Notes under the pieces: generated by a model
Told to the model about the DNA's origin: nothing
Databases searched by the model: none
What the model saw: only the letters and a program-made list of their open reading frames with translations
Shown: positions 1-5,174 of the stretch, piece by piece
Numbering within the stretch: the stretch's first letter is position 1
Layout of the letters: each line of letters starts with the position of its first letter
From: Patescibacteria group bacterium
GTDB taxonomy: Bacteria > Patescibacteriota > Microgenomatia > UBA10105
Length of the DNA stretch: 9,136 bases
NCBI GenBank assembly: GCA_003524845.1
Contig: DQGR01000059.1
Location: 1 to 9,136 of the forward strand
Direction: 5' to 3'
Program-made: the position numbers and the translations under genes

Positions 1-3000
1 AAAAAACTGCAAACTGAGTGGGAAGAAAAATTTTACTCCGCGATGACTAATTTCAAATTTGTTCCCGGCGGCCGTATATTATCGGGGGCGGGAACCGGCT
101 ACAAAGTCACCTATTACAACTGTTTTGTGATTCCGTCACCCAAAGACTCACGGGGTGGAATTCTTGAGACCTTAAAACAAATGGTGGAAATTATGGCCAG
201 AGGTGGCGGCGTGGGGATCAACTTATCATCACTTCGGCCGCGCGGCGACCGGGTCAAGAAAGTCAATGGTTTTTCCTCAGGGCCCTGCAACTGGGCAGAA
301 CTGTTTTCTGTAGCTACCAAAGACATTATCCAGCAAGGCGGAACGCGCAGAGGGGCTTTGATGCTCATGCTTTGGGACTGGCATCCGGATATTGAAGAAT
401 TTATTACCGTTAAGCAAGATTTAAGCCGCATCAATGGCGCCAACTTATCAGTCTGCGTTTCCGATTCATTTATGGACGCGGTGAAAACTGATAGCAACTG
501 GAACCTTTATTTTCCCGATACGGACGATCCAGAGTACGACGAGAAGTGGGATGGAATTATGGCGCATTGGTTGGCCATTGGAAAAAAGCCAAAAATTTAC
601 AAAACTATTAAGGCGCGCAAACTCTGGGACTTGATTTGTGAAGCTGCCTGGAAAAGCGCAGAACCGGGTTTGGTTTTCATGGAGCGCTACAATAAATGGC
701 ACTCTAATTCCTACTTTAATTATATAAATTGTGTAAATCCTTGCGTGACTGGAGATACGCTGGTGGCAACAGAACATGGGTGGATAAAAGCAAAAGACCT
801 GATAGTTGGAACAAAAATACTTACCCCGAAGGGATTAAAACCAATAGATAAAGTGTACAACAATGGTAAACAAAGGGTTTATAAAGTGTATTTTTCTGAT
901 GGAGGAACACTCTCTGCAACTGTTGATCATAAACTGCGGGTTATGAGGAAAAACGGTCAGCAAGAATGGGTGAAAGTCAGTGATCTGGAAAAAGCAGATC
1001 AGGTGGTTAAATTAATCTTTCTTGGGACCGCGGATGAGCGTCGGCAGAGCAATCAACACGATGATCAAAAGCAACAGCAGTATGAAAATCAACAAAAGCA
1101 AGCTGGTATTGAGAGAGCCGGGATCTATGGTCATAATTTTGCCTTTCTTGCAAAATATAAGCTGATTGACCAGGAAACTATGCAGACGATGCCGCTTAAT
1201 AGTACTCTCAGCCAATCAATTTTGTCAACTTCAACGAACAAAGGTGGTATTACCGCTACAGCCAGAACAACTTGGCCAATGCCATCGGTAATATCTGATA
1301 GTTTTTTGAGTTCTGATCTCGTTAAGCGAAACCGATCAAGACGAGGGGCAACTTTTTTACCCACAGAACCTATTTTACACCATAATGGATTACAAAATAT
1401 TTCAGTTGCAGTGGAAAAAGTGGAAGATACGCATACGTACGAAGATGTGTTTGATGTGCATGAGCCTGAGACATTAACCTGGATTACAAATGGTTACGTC
1501 AGTCTTGATTGTGGTGAAGAGGGTTTGCCGGCTTGGGGTGTGTGTAATTTATCCTCGATTAATCTAGCCGCACTCGTAAATAGCCAAGGGGAGATGGATT
1601 ATAAGCTGCTCGCCGAAATTGCTGCGGTTTCCGTCCGTTTCCAGGATAACATCATTGACCAGGACGTGTATGTGTTTGATGGGATCCGCGAAACACAACT
1701 TAACGGCGAACGCCGGATTGGCTTAGGCACCATGGGGCTTGGAGATGCGCTCATCAAGATGAAAGTGCGCTACGGGTCAGCGGCGAGTTTACCAATTATT
1801 GAAAAAATCTATCGTACGATTCGTGACGCCGCGTTTGCTGCATCTGTTGCTGCAGCTCGGGAAAAAGGTGCGTTCCCCAAATTTGATGCAGAAAAATACA
1901 GCGCCGGATATTTCATTAAGAATCTACCCAAAGAATTACAAAAAGAGGTGAAACAACATGGTGTGCGCAACTCAGTGTTACTCATGCAGGCGCCGACTGG
2001 ATCGACCTCGCTTTTGTCCGGCACCTCAAGCGGAATTGAGCCGGTGTATGAGTTCGAGTTTTTACGCCGGGACCGGCTCGGTGAACATATTCTCCGCCAC
2101 CCGTTATATGAGGAGTGGTTTACAGAGTTTACGGTGCGCGAGGGCAGGGAACCGACACTCACTGACCGGCCTGACTATTTTGTATCAGCCAACGACCTCA
2201 CCCCGGAGGACCACGTGCGGGTGCAGGCGGCGATCCAAAAATATGTCGATGCCTCAATTTCCAAAACTGTAAATGCACCCAATGTGCACACGGTGGCTGA
2301 CGTACAAAAGCTCTACATGATGGCATATGACCTGGGATGTAAGGGTGTGACCTATATGCGCGAAGGGTCACGCGCTGGAGTGTTGGAACGATTGCCTACC
2401 TCGCCGACCGCGAGTCAAGGCGGGCCGGAGAAGAAGACTGAACCAGTAATAGCTACTAATGGTCATGCCAAAGAAGTGCCGGTCGTGCCCATTATGCCGG
2501 AAATCAAGCCGCGCCCGATCCGCGTCACCGGTGTCACCTACAAAATGGACACGCCGGTTGGCAATGCGTATGTGACCATCAATACCAATGGTCACAATGA
2601 ACCACTCGAACTCTTTATCAACGTTGGTAAAGCCGGCAGTGATGTGCAGGCTATGGCTGAAGGCTTAGGTCGACTTATTTCCTTGACCTTACGGGTGGCT
2701 TCGCCGATAAGCCCAAGCGAGCGCATTCGCCAGGTGGCGCGCCAGCTCTCCGGCATTGGCGGCAGCCGGCATGTGGGGTTTGGCGAAAACCGGGTTAAGT
2801 CATTGCCAGATGCAATTGCCAAAGTCATCACTGACCACTTGACGCAATTGGCCCAGCACAGTGAGATCAACGGTCATGCAGAAAAAACCAATGGCCACAC
2901 TGAACCGGCAGCTGTGGTTGCTGATGAAAAAGAACTGCCGCCGGCGATAGTCAGTCCCGGCCAGCAACCACTCTACACTAAAAACCCAGCGCCAGCGCAT

Positions 3001-3105
3001 GTGGGTGGAAAAGAATTTGATCTTTGCCCATCCTGCGGCGACCATACCCTGGCTCACGAAGAAGGCTGCAAGAAATGCTATGGGTGTGGATATAGTGAGT
3101 GTTAA
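1..3105 (+). CDS. nrdJ: Class II (AdoCbl-dependent) ribonucleoside-diphosphate/triphosphate reductase, 5'-truncated, intein-containing
   Basis: This enzyme reduces ribonucleotides to deoxyribonucleotides with an adenosylcobalamin-generated thiyl radical, in the cytoplasm. The frame is open to base 1, so the true start lies upstream; the ATG at 43 is internal, just before FVPGGRILSGAGT. Visible motifs are the first redox Cys in YYNC (121-123), NP (736-741) joined after splicing to CGEEGLP (1510 on), which carries the radical Cys and Glu, the second redox Cys in GVCNLSSINL (1543-1545), and the phosphate-binding APTGSTSLL (from 1990) with GIEPVYEF. Next come a linker (about 2395-2510), a TSCPD domain (about 2512-2850) typical of B12-dependent reductases, a second linker, and a C-terminal Cys-rich tail (CPSCG, then CKKCYGCGYSEC) for zinc binding or redox relay. 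Without the 256-aa intein, about 778 residues remain in the window. The adenosyltransferase downstream fits the cofactor need. The family call is very secure. Confidence 0.95.
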   Translation, partial: KKLQTEWEEKFYSAMTNFKFVPGGRILSGAGTGYKVTYYNCFVIPSPKDSRGGILETLKQMVEIMARGGGVGINLSSLRPRGDRVKKVNGFSSGPCNWAELFSVATKDIIQQGGTRRGALMLMLWDWHPDIEEFITVKQDLSRINGANLSVCVSDSFMDAVKTDSNWNLYFPDTDDPEYDEKWDGIMAHWLAIGKKPKIYKTIKARKLWDLICEAAWKSAEPGLVFMERYNKWHSNSYFNYINCVNPCVTGDTLVATEHGWIKAKDLIVGTKILTPKGLKPIDKVYNNGKQRVYKVYFSDGGTLSATVDHKLRVMRKNGQQEWVKVSDLEKADQVVKLIFLGTADERRQSNQHDDQKQQQYENQQKQAGIERAGIYGHNFAFLAKYKLIDQETMQTMPLNSTLSQSILSTSTNKGGITATARTTWPMPSVISDSFLSSDLVKRNRSRRGATFLPTEPILHHNGLQNISVAVEKVEDTHTYEDVFDVHEPETLTWITNGYVSLDCGEEGLPAWGVCNLSSINLAALVNSQGEMDYKLLAEIAAVSVRFQDNIIDQDVYVFDGIRETQLNGERRIGLGTMGLGDALIKMKVRYGSAASLPIIEKIYRTIRDAAFAASVAAAREKGAFPKFDAEKYSAGYFIKNLPKELQKEVKQHGVRNSVLLMQAPTGSTSLLSGTSSGIEPVYEFEFLRRDRLGEHILRHPLYEEWFTEFTVREGREPTLTDRPDYFVSANDLTPEDHVRVQAAIQKYVDASISKTVNAPNVHTVADVQKLYMMAYDLGCKGVTYMREGSRAGVLERLPTSPTASQGGPEKKTEPVIATNGHAKEVPVVPIMPEIKPRPIRVTGVTYKMDTPVGNAYVTINTNGHNEPLELFINVGKAGSDVQAMAEGLGRLISLTLRVASPISPSERIRQVARQLSGIGGSRHVGFGENRVKSLPDAIAKVITDHLTQLAQHSEINGHAEKTNGHTEPAAVVADEKELPPAIVSPGQQPLYTKNPAPAHVGGKEFDLCPSCGDHTLAHEEGCKKCYGCGYSEC
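981..1001. repeat. 7-bp hairpin downstream of the antisense gene pair
   Basis: TGATCTG (981-987) and CAGATCA (995-1001) are perfectly complementary around a 7-nt loop. Seen from the minus strand, the hairpin lies just after the stop of the 40-aa gene. No T-run follows it, so it may be a weak 3'-end hairpin or chance within coding sequence. Confidence 0.3.
1012..1134 (-). CDS. Single-TM small protein (40 aa), second gene of the antisense pair in the intein
   Basis: The ATG at 1134-1132 overlaps the TGA stop of the 77-aa gene (1133-1131) as ATGA, a standard sign of translational coupling. AAAGG on the minus strand, 7 nt before the ATG, can serve as its ribosome binding site. The protein starts MTIDPGSLNTS, has one long Leu/Ile helix at about residues 11-32, and ends IRGPKKD. 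Opposite it, the intein frame reads QKQQQYENQQKQ, which is what Leu codons give when read backwards. A longer reading from 1215 would add 27 residues overlapping the upstream gene and is less likely. Function is unknown. A small membrane peptide next to a two-TM partner could be a two-subunit membrane complex or a toxin-like pair, but nothing in the sequence decides this. Confidence 0.65.
   Translation of the reverse strand: MTIDPGSLNTSLLLLIFILLLLLIIVLIALPTLIRGPKKD
1131..1364 (-). CDS. Small two-TM membrane protein (77 aa), antisense inside the nrdJ intein
   Basis: I cannot name this family. The GTG start (1364-1362) lies 7 nt after a minus-strand TAAAAT box (1377-1372), the same geometry as the TATAAT-N7-ATG at 3112-3127, so the mRNA may be leaderless. 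The protein has a basic N-terminus (residues 1-21, many Arg/Lys), a hydrophobic helix at about 29-46 (IGQVVLAVAVIPPLF), a short acidic loop (EVDKID), a second helix at about 51-72 (VLLSGIVCIVSWSISLYF), and a basic ARKAK tail. This pattern suggests both ends face the cytoplasm. Its TGA stop overlaps the ATG of the next minus-strand gene. The sense frame opposite is low-complexity Ser/Thr-rich, as expected for the shadow of a hydrophobic gene. A real gene is inferred from the protein's appearance, the overlap and the promoter geometry; function is unknown. Confidence 0.72.
   Translation of the reverse strand: MGKKVAPRLDRFRLTRSELKKLSDITDGIGQVVLAVAVIPPLFVEVDKIDWLRVLLSGIVCIVSWSISLYFARKAKL
1372..1377 (-). 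promoter_or_regulatory. -10 box (TAAAAT) of the antisense small-gene pair
   Basis: On the minus strand TAAAAT is followed by exactly 7 nt and then the GTG start at 1364, so transcription would begin at or next to the start codon. No good -35 is visible. The site overlaps sequence coding for the C-terminal part of the intein. Confidence 0.4.
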
Positions 3106-3111
3106 ATGAGG

Positions 3112-3117
3112 TATAAT
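3112..3117 (+). promoter_or_regulatory. Consensus -10 box (TATAAT) giving a leaderless mRNA
   Basis: A perfect TATAAT lies 7 nt upstream of the ATG at 3125 and 7 nt after the nrdJ stop. This spacing puts the transcription start at the start codon. No clear -35 is visible and there is no Shine-Dalgarno sequence, which fits leaderless initiation. The gene therefore need not be co-transcribed with nrdJ. Confidence 0.6.
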
Positions 3118-3124
3118 TCTACCT

Positions 3125-3775
3125 ATGACAGAATCAAGGAGAGACTTTCTTAAAAAAGCACCTCCTCGAATAGCGGGGTTTTTAATGGCAGCAAGTCCGT
3201 TTGCTGTTCCAGCTGAGTTCCAAACAAAGCGTAGCATTTTTAATGATTCTTTTGATCGGGTAAATAATGCCTGGGATCTAGGTCGTTATGCACAAGTTGA
3301 AAAAGGAGCTTTAGTTTTATCCCCTCCGGCTAATCAGGAGTCAATGGTGTATGTTCCACAGGAACGTATCCCCGGCTCTTTTTCAGTGGATCTCGCAATT
3401 CGTGAACTACCAGATTCAAGTAAAGGTTATTTGAGTTTACAGTTTGGTGAATTTGATACAGAAGGAAATCCAACCACACCGGGCTCATTTCGAGTAGTGA
3501 TTAGCGCTGACAGAATTGATACTTATGTGTATTCACCGCAGACAGAAAATTGGAGTTTTAATTCAACTATTACTCCAAGTGAAAAGGTAAATGATTTAAG
3601 ACTTAATGCTCGAGGACAAAGTGCACAGCCACAACTTGAGATTAATTTGAACGGTCAAATAACTGGCATAGCACGAATTCCAAAGTTGAATCCGGGAAAC
3701 CTAATGCTCGGCGCCGGAAGCTTTGATACGCCGGTCAAAACTTCAATCGATTCTATTGCCATTGCCAGTATTTAA
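3125..3775 (+). CDS. Tat-exported beta-sandwich (LamG/jelly-roll-like) protein
   Basis: The 216-aa product opens with a twin-arginine signal: SRRDFLKK at residues 4-11, a modest hydrophobic stretch (about 16-29), and a likely cleavage site after AVPA (30/31). It is therefore probably exported folded. The mature part begins with NDSFDRVNNAWDLG and continues with alternating beta-strand-like segments (FSVDLAIREL, YLSLQFGEF, FRVVISADRIDTYVY, LEINLNGQITGIARI). That layout is typical of concanavalin/LamG-like sandwiches that bind or act on sugars, or of adhesion modules. No catalytic residues can be assigned. It sits 19 nt after nrdJ and 15 nt before the adenosyltransferase, yet nothing in it points to B12 chemistry. 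The Tat signal call is good; the fold is inferred from pattern only. Confidence 0.8.
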   Translation: MTESRRDFLKKAPPRIAGFLMAASPFAVPAEFQTKRSIFNDSFDRVNNAWDLGRYAQVEKGALVLSPPANQESMVYVPQERIPGSFSVDLAIRELPDSSKGYLSLQFGEFDTEGNPTTPGSFRVVISADRIDTYVYSPQTENWSFNSTITPSEKVNDLRLNARGQSAQPQLEINLNGQITGIARIPKLNPGNLMLGAGSFDTPVKTSIDSIAIASI

Positions 3776-3790
3776 TATTTCAGTTTCTTT

Positions 3791-4342
3791 ATGCCGATCT
3801 ACACCAGAACCGGAGACAAAGGGGAGACATCACTTTATGGCGGAAAGCGGGTCAAGAAGTCGCATGCACTCGTTGAAGCGTATGGATCGATTGATGAACT
3901 GAATAGTTGGGTAGGCCTGGTTGCCGCAGAACTGCCTGATTCGGAGCGCAAAGAATTTTTGCATAAAATCCAAATGGATTTATTTACGATTGGCAGTTTT
4001 CTCGCCGGCTGGAAAGACGCAGACATTTCCATCTTGCCCGCACGGGTGACGGAAATGGAAGTAGAGATTGACGTGATGGGAAAAACTTTGGGGGATTTAC
4101 AGAATTTTATATTACCCGGCGGATCAGTCGCCGCTTCTCACGCTCATATTACCCGCAGTGTGTGTCGAAGAGCTGAGCGGTTACTCGTAATTTTATTAGA
4201 TGCGGAACCAGTTGACCACAAAGTTTTGCAATACATCAATCGTCTGTCTGACTTGTTTTTTCAACTCGCCCGGTTTATAAATAAGCAAGCTCAGGTCGAA
4301 GAGACTAAGTGGCAGGGGATCAAACGGCCAGTGAAGAAATGA
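3791..4342 (+). CDS. pduO: Cob(I)alamin adenosyltransferase, PduO type
   Basis: The enzyme transfers the adenosyl group of ATP to cob(I)alamin, making adenosylcobalamin in the cytoplasm. At 183 aa it is full length for the family. Family signatures are the N-terminal ATP-binding YTRTGDKGETSLYGGKRVKK (residues 4-23), YGSIDELNSWVGL (31-43), FILPGGS (106-112), the Arg-rich CRRAERLL (125-132), and YINRLSDLFFQLAR (148-161). The fold is a five-helix bundle acting as a trimer, with active sites between subunits. The ATG is 15 nt after the previous stop and has no Shine-Dalgarno sequence, so it may rely on read-through transcription from upstream. Its product is the cofactor needed by the reductase encoded at the left of the window. 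EutT and CobA types are unrelated in sequence, so the assignment is firm. Confidence 0.95.
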   Translation: MPIYTRTGDKGETSLYGGKRVKKSHALVEAYGSIDELNSWVGLVAAELPDSERKEFLHKIQMDLFTIGSFLAGWKDADISILPARVTEMEVEIDVMGKTLGDLQNFILPGGSVAASHAHITRSVCRRAERLLVILLDAEPVDHKVLQYINRLSDLFFQLARFINKQAQVEETKWQGIKRPVKK

Positions 4343-4356
4343 CAATTAGTCATTTC
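4336..4356 (+). repeat. Hairpin across the adenosyltransferase stop codon
   Basis: GAAATGAC (4336-4343) pairs perfectly with GTCATTTC (4349-4356) around a 5-nt loop, with the TGA stop inside the left arm. No T-run follows, so it is not a clean intrinsic terminator. Its right arm also forms part of the larger inverted repeat at 4346-4435. Confidence 0.45.
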
Positions 4357-4435
4357 GATCATCGTTGCGGGATCTTTTACACCAAAGGCAGTTGAGATAG
4401 ATTCCTCTCCGCCAAAGGCGGATCGGAATGACTAA
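4346..4435. repeat. Short interspersed inverted-repeat element (REP/MITE-like)
   Basis: The ends, TTAGTCATTTCGATC (4346-4360) and GATCGGAATGACTAA (4421-4435), are reverse complements with one G-T wobble, enclosing 60 nt. Inside lies a hairpin, ATTCC (4401-4405)/GGAAT (4425-4429), continued by TCCGCC-AAA-GGCGGA (4408-4422). Elements ending in a GTCATTYCGA-like sequence are scattered between genes in many uncultured bacteria, as far as I recall. No coding capacity is seen. Confidence 0.5.
4408..4422. repeat. Palindrome TCCGCC-AAA-GGCGGA, copy 1
   Basis: A perfect 6-bp stem with an AAA loop. The same stem with a TCA loop recurs at 5088-5102 and 5121-5135, so this is a small interspersed hairpin family seen three times in the window, always outside protein-coding sequence. 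Confidence 0.7.
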
Positions 4436-4441
4436 AGGAAT

Positions 4442-4580
4442 ATGCCGGGTAGTGAATTTTCGACCATGTGTAAAAGTACATTAAGTAAACTACTCGAAGT
4501 GCTACAATTAGAAAAACATTTTTGAAATTATGTAGTTTTTTCGTTTCCGAAAGGAAAGTCGAAAATCTACTACCCGGTAT
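4442..4580. repeat. 139-nt inverted-repeat-bounded block before the DUF4430 gene
   Basis: Arms 4442-4464 and 4558-4580 are 23 nt each and complementary except for three positions; both carry CCGGGTAGT or its complement. The right arm contains the first bases of the DUF4430 start codon. A competing local hairpin spans 4532-4570: GTAG/CTAC, TTTTCG/CGAAAA and TTTCC/GGAAA around a GAAA tetraloop. The two folds cannot coexist, so this may be a regulatory leader or a small transposon-derived element. A 9-bp inverted repeat (CTTTTACAC at 4374-4382, GTGTAAAAG at 4468-4476) links it to the preceding element. Confidence 0.5.
4503..4508 (+). promoter_or_regulatory. Candidate -10 box (TACAAT) before the DUF4430 gene
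   Basis: TACAAT matches five of six -10 consensus bases, with a weak TTAAGT 16 nt upstream (4481-4486). A transcript from about 4515 would contain the local hairpin 4532-4570 but not the left arm at 4442-4464. This is support from sequence appearance only. Confidence 0.3.
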
Positions 4581-5037
4581 GTTTGATCTGAAAAAGTTCG
4601 GTGCGGTTTATTTATTACTCGCCGTAGTTTTAGTACTATTTGTGCTGTCGCGGTTGTTTCCCAATAAGACGATCTTTGACTTCATGGGGTCTGGCGGGTC
4701 TCTGACGGCTACTCCTTCTGCTGGATTGCAAACACAAACCACGGTGCAGAATCTGACCGTAGTTTTAGATTTTGGCACTGAACAGAAGACGTATACCGGG
4801 ATTGCAGCAGCAAATGCGTATCTGGCGCTTGTTGAAGCCGCCAAGCAAGATCAGCTTGAATACAGCAGTGAAGAATATGGTTATGGTATACAGGTGACTA
4901 AAGTAGGTAATTTCGCAGCCTCAGCAACTCATGGCTGGGCATATTTTGTCAATGATATTGCCGGAGACGCAGCTCCGGATCGCAAAACTTTGAGTGCGAA
5001 TGATCGAATTGAGTGGAAATATATCCAGTTAAATTAA
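4579..5037 (+). CDS. Membrane-anchored DUF4430 (transcobalamin-like) protein, candidate corrinoid binder
   Basis: The 152-aa product has a short basic N-terminus, one hydrophobic anchor (residues 8-27, GAVYLLLAVVLVLFVLSRLF), a Ser/Thr/Gly-rich linker (36-58), and a globular domain (about 59-150). The domain shows the DUF4430 pattern: VVLDFGTEQKTY, then YGYGIQVTKVG, HGWAYFVNDIAGDAAPD, and a final LSANDRIEWKYI. DUF4430 resembles the C-terminal domain of transcobalamin and intrinsic factor, which bind B12; related domains also occur in proteins not shown to bind it. Here the adenosyltransferase upstream and the cobalamin riboswitch starting 3 nt downstream favour an external corrinoid-binding role, which is inference. 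I chose the ATG at 4579 because it precedes the basic anchor; the upstream TTG at 4522 would add residues encoded by a hairpin. No Shine-Dalgarno sequence is present. Confidence 0.82.
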   Translation: MFDLKKFGAVYLLLAVVLVLFVLSRLFPNKTIFDFMGSGGSLTATPSAGLQTQTTVQNLTVVLDFGTEQKTYTGIAAANAYLALVEAAKQDQLEYSSEEYGYGIQVTKVGNFAASATHGWAYFVNDIAGDAAPDRKTLSANDRIEWKYIQLN

Positions 5038-5040
5038 ATT

Positions 5041-5117
5041 TTTCGGGTGAATCCGGTGTGAATCCGGAGCTATGCCGTAACTGTAATTCCGCCTCAGGCG
5101 GATAAGCCAGATCCCCG
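5041..5117 (+). ncRNA. Cobalamin riboswitch aptamer (AdoCbl family)
   Basis: The conserved core is readable: GGGTGAATCCGGTGTGAATCCG (5045-5066), GAGCTATGCCGTAACTGTAA (5067-5086), and a B12 box AAGCCAGATCCCCGC (5104-5118 region). P1 can form from TTTCGGG (5041-5047) and CCCGCAA (5114-5120) with one mismatch, and P4 from the CCGG pair. The variable arm between ACTGTAA and AAGCC consists only of the TCCGCC-TCA-GGCGGA palindrome, making this a compact aptamer. It starts 3 nt after the DUF4430 stop, so it probably lies inside an operon and acts on the gene at 5193. Cobalamin binding normally switches expression off in this family. Confidence 0.9.
5088..5102. repeat. Palindrome TCCGCC-TCA-GGCGGA, copy 2, inside the riboswitch variable arm
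   Basis: A perfect 6-bp stem with a TCA loop, identical to copy 3 at 5121-5135. It occupies the position of the peripheral helix of the cobalamin aptamer, where sequence is free to vary, so it can be tolerated or even serve as the structural arm. Confidence 0.75.
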
Positions 5118-5120
5118 CAA

Positions 5121-5135
5121 TCCGCCTCAGGCGGA
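5121..5135. repeat. Palindrome TCCGCC-TCA-GGCGGA, copy 3, between aptamer and expression platform
   Basis: Identical 15-nt sequence to copy 2, 18 nt after it. It directly follows the B12 box and directly precedes the predicted antiterminator arm at 5137. Confidence 0.75.
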
Positions 5136-5136
5136 C

Positions 5137-5174
5137 TTCCGAGCAGAAGCGTGACTTTACGCAACTCCTCGGAA
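5137..5174 (+). promoter_or_regulatory. Predicted antiterminator of the cobalamin riboswitch
   Basis: TTCCGAG (5137-5143) is complementary over 7 bp to CTCGGAA (5168-5174), which includes most of the 5' arm of the terminator. Inside it GCGT (5149-5152) and ACGC (5159-5162) form a small hairpin. Pairing here excludes the terminator hairpin, as expected for the ligand-free state. The link to cobalamin is inferred from position. Confidence 0.55.

Larger units (their letters stand above)
742..1509 (+). mobile_element. Intein in nrdJ at the active-site NP|C site, without a recognisable homing endonuclease
   Basis: This 256-aa in-frame insertion starts with Cys (CVTGDTLVATEHGW, block A) and has a block B TVDH motif at intein residues 60-63. 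Its C-terminal block F/G runs VFDVHEPETL...ITNGYVSLD and is followed by the extein Cys at 1510. Removing it restores NPCGEEGLPAWGVCNL, the expected reductase active site, which fixes both boundaries. The penultimate residue is Leu instead of the usual His, and the last is Asp instead of Asn. The N-terminal splicing part (about 91 aa) and C-terminal part (about 48 aa) together make a normal mini-intein of about 139 aa. The roughly 117 residues between them show no LAGLIDADG motif. They are Gln-, Ser- and Thr-rich and coincide with two genes on the opposite strand. Splicing should be autocatalytic; its efficiency cannot be judged here. Confidence 0.92.

Noticed and set aside
114..497. Minus-strand open frame of 127 codons under the reductase
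   Set aside because: Opposite strongly conserved reductase motifs; composition shows no domain or membrane pattern, so it is a shadow.
466..777. Minus-strand open frame of 103 codons near the intein start
   Set aside because: Shadow of the reductase; it crosses the extein-intein junction and has no promoter or gene partner.
1012..1215. Longer 67-aa version of the small minus-strand gene starting at 1215
   Set aside because: Its first 27 residues only overlap the 77-aa gene in another frame, while the ATG at 1134 has the ATGA overlap and an AAAGG site.
1015..1380. LAGLIDADG or HNH homing endonuclease in the sense frame
   Set aside because: No such motif is present; the sense residues are low-complexity Gln/Ser/Thr-rich.
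742..1509. Group I/II intron or broken gene instead of an intein
   Set aside because: The insertion keeps the reading frame throughout and has intein blocks A, B and F with clean Cys junctions; no intron core is visible.
1958..2272. Plus-strand 104-codon frame inside nrdJ
   Set aside because: Out-of-frame shadow over conserved reductase sequence.
2800..3237. Minus-strand 145-codon frame across the nrdJ 3' end
   Set aside because: Spans the intergenic region and two plus-strand genes; no coherent domain features.
4346..4435. tRNA or CRISPR unit
   Set aside because: No cloverleaf, no CCA-type acceptor arm and no regularly spaced repeats; it is a single inverted-repeat element.
4522..4578. 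TTG at 4522 as start of the DUF4430 protein
   Set aside because: The extra 19 residues come from a hairpin sequence and precede a normal basic-plus-hydrophobic anchor that begins at the ATG at 4579.
4949..5164. Minus-strand 71-codon frame over the riboswitch
   Set aside because: Antisense of a clear cobalamin aptamer and of the DUF4430 3' end.
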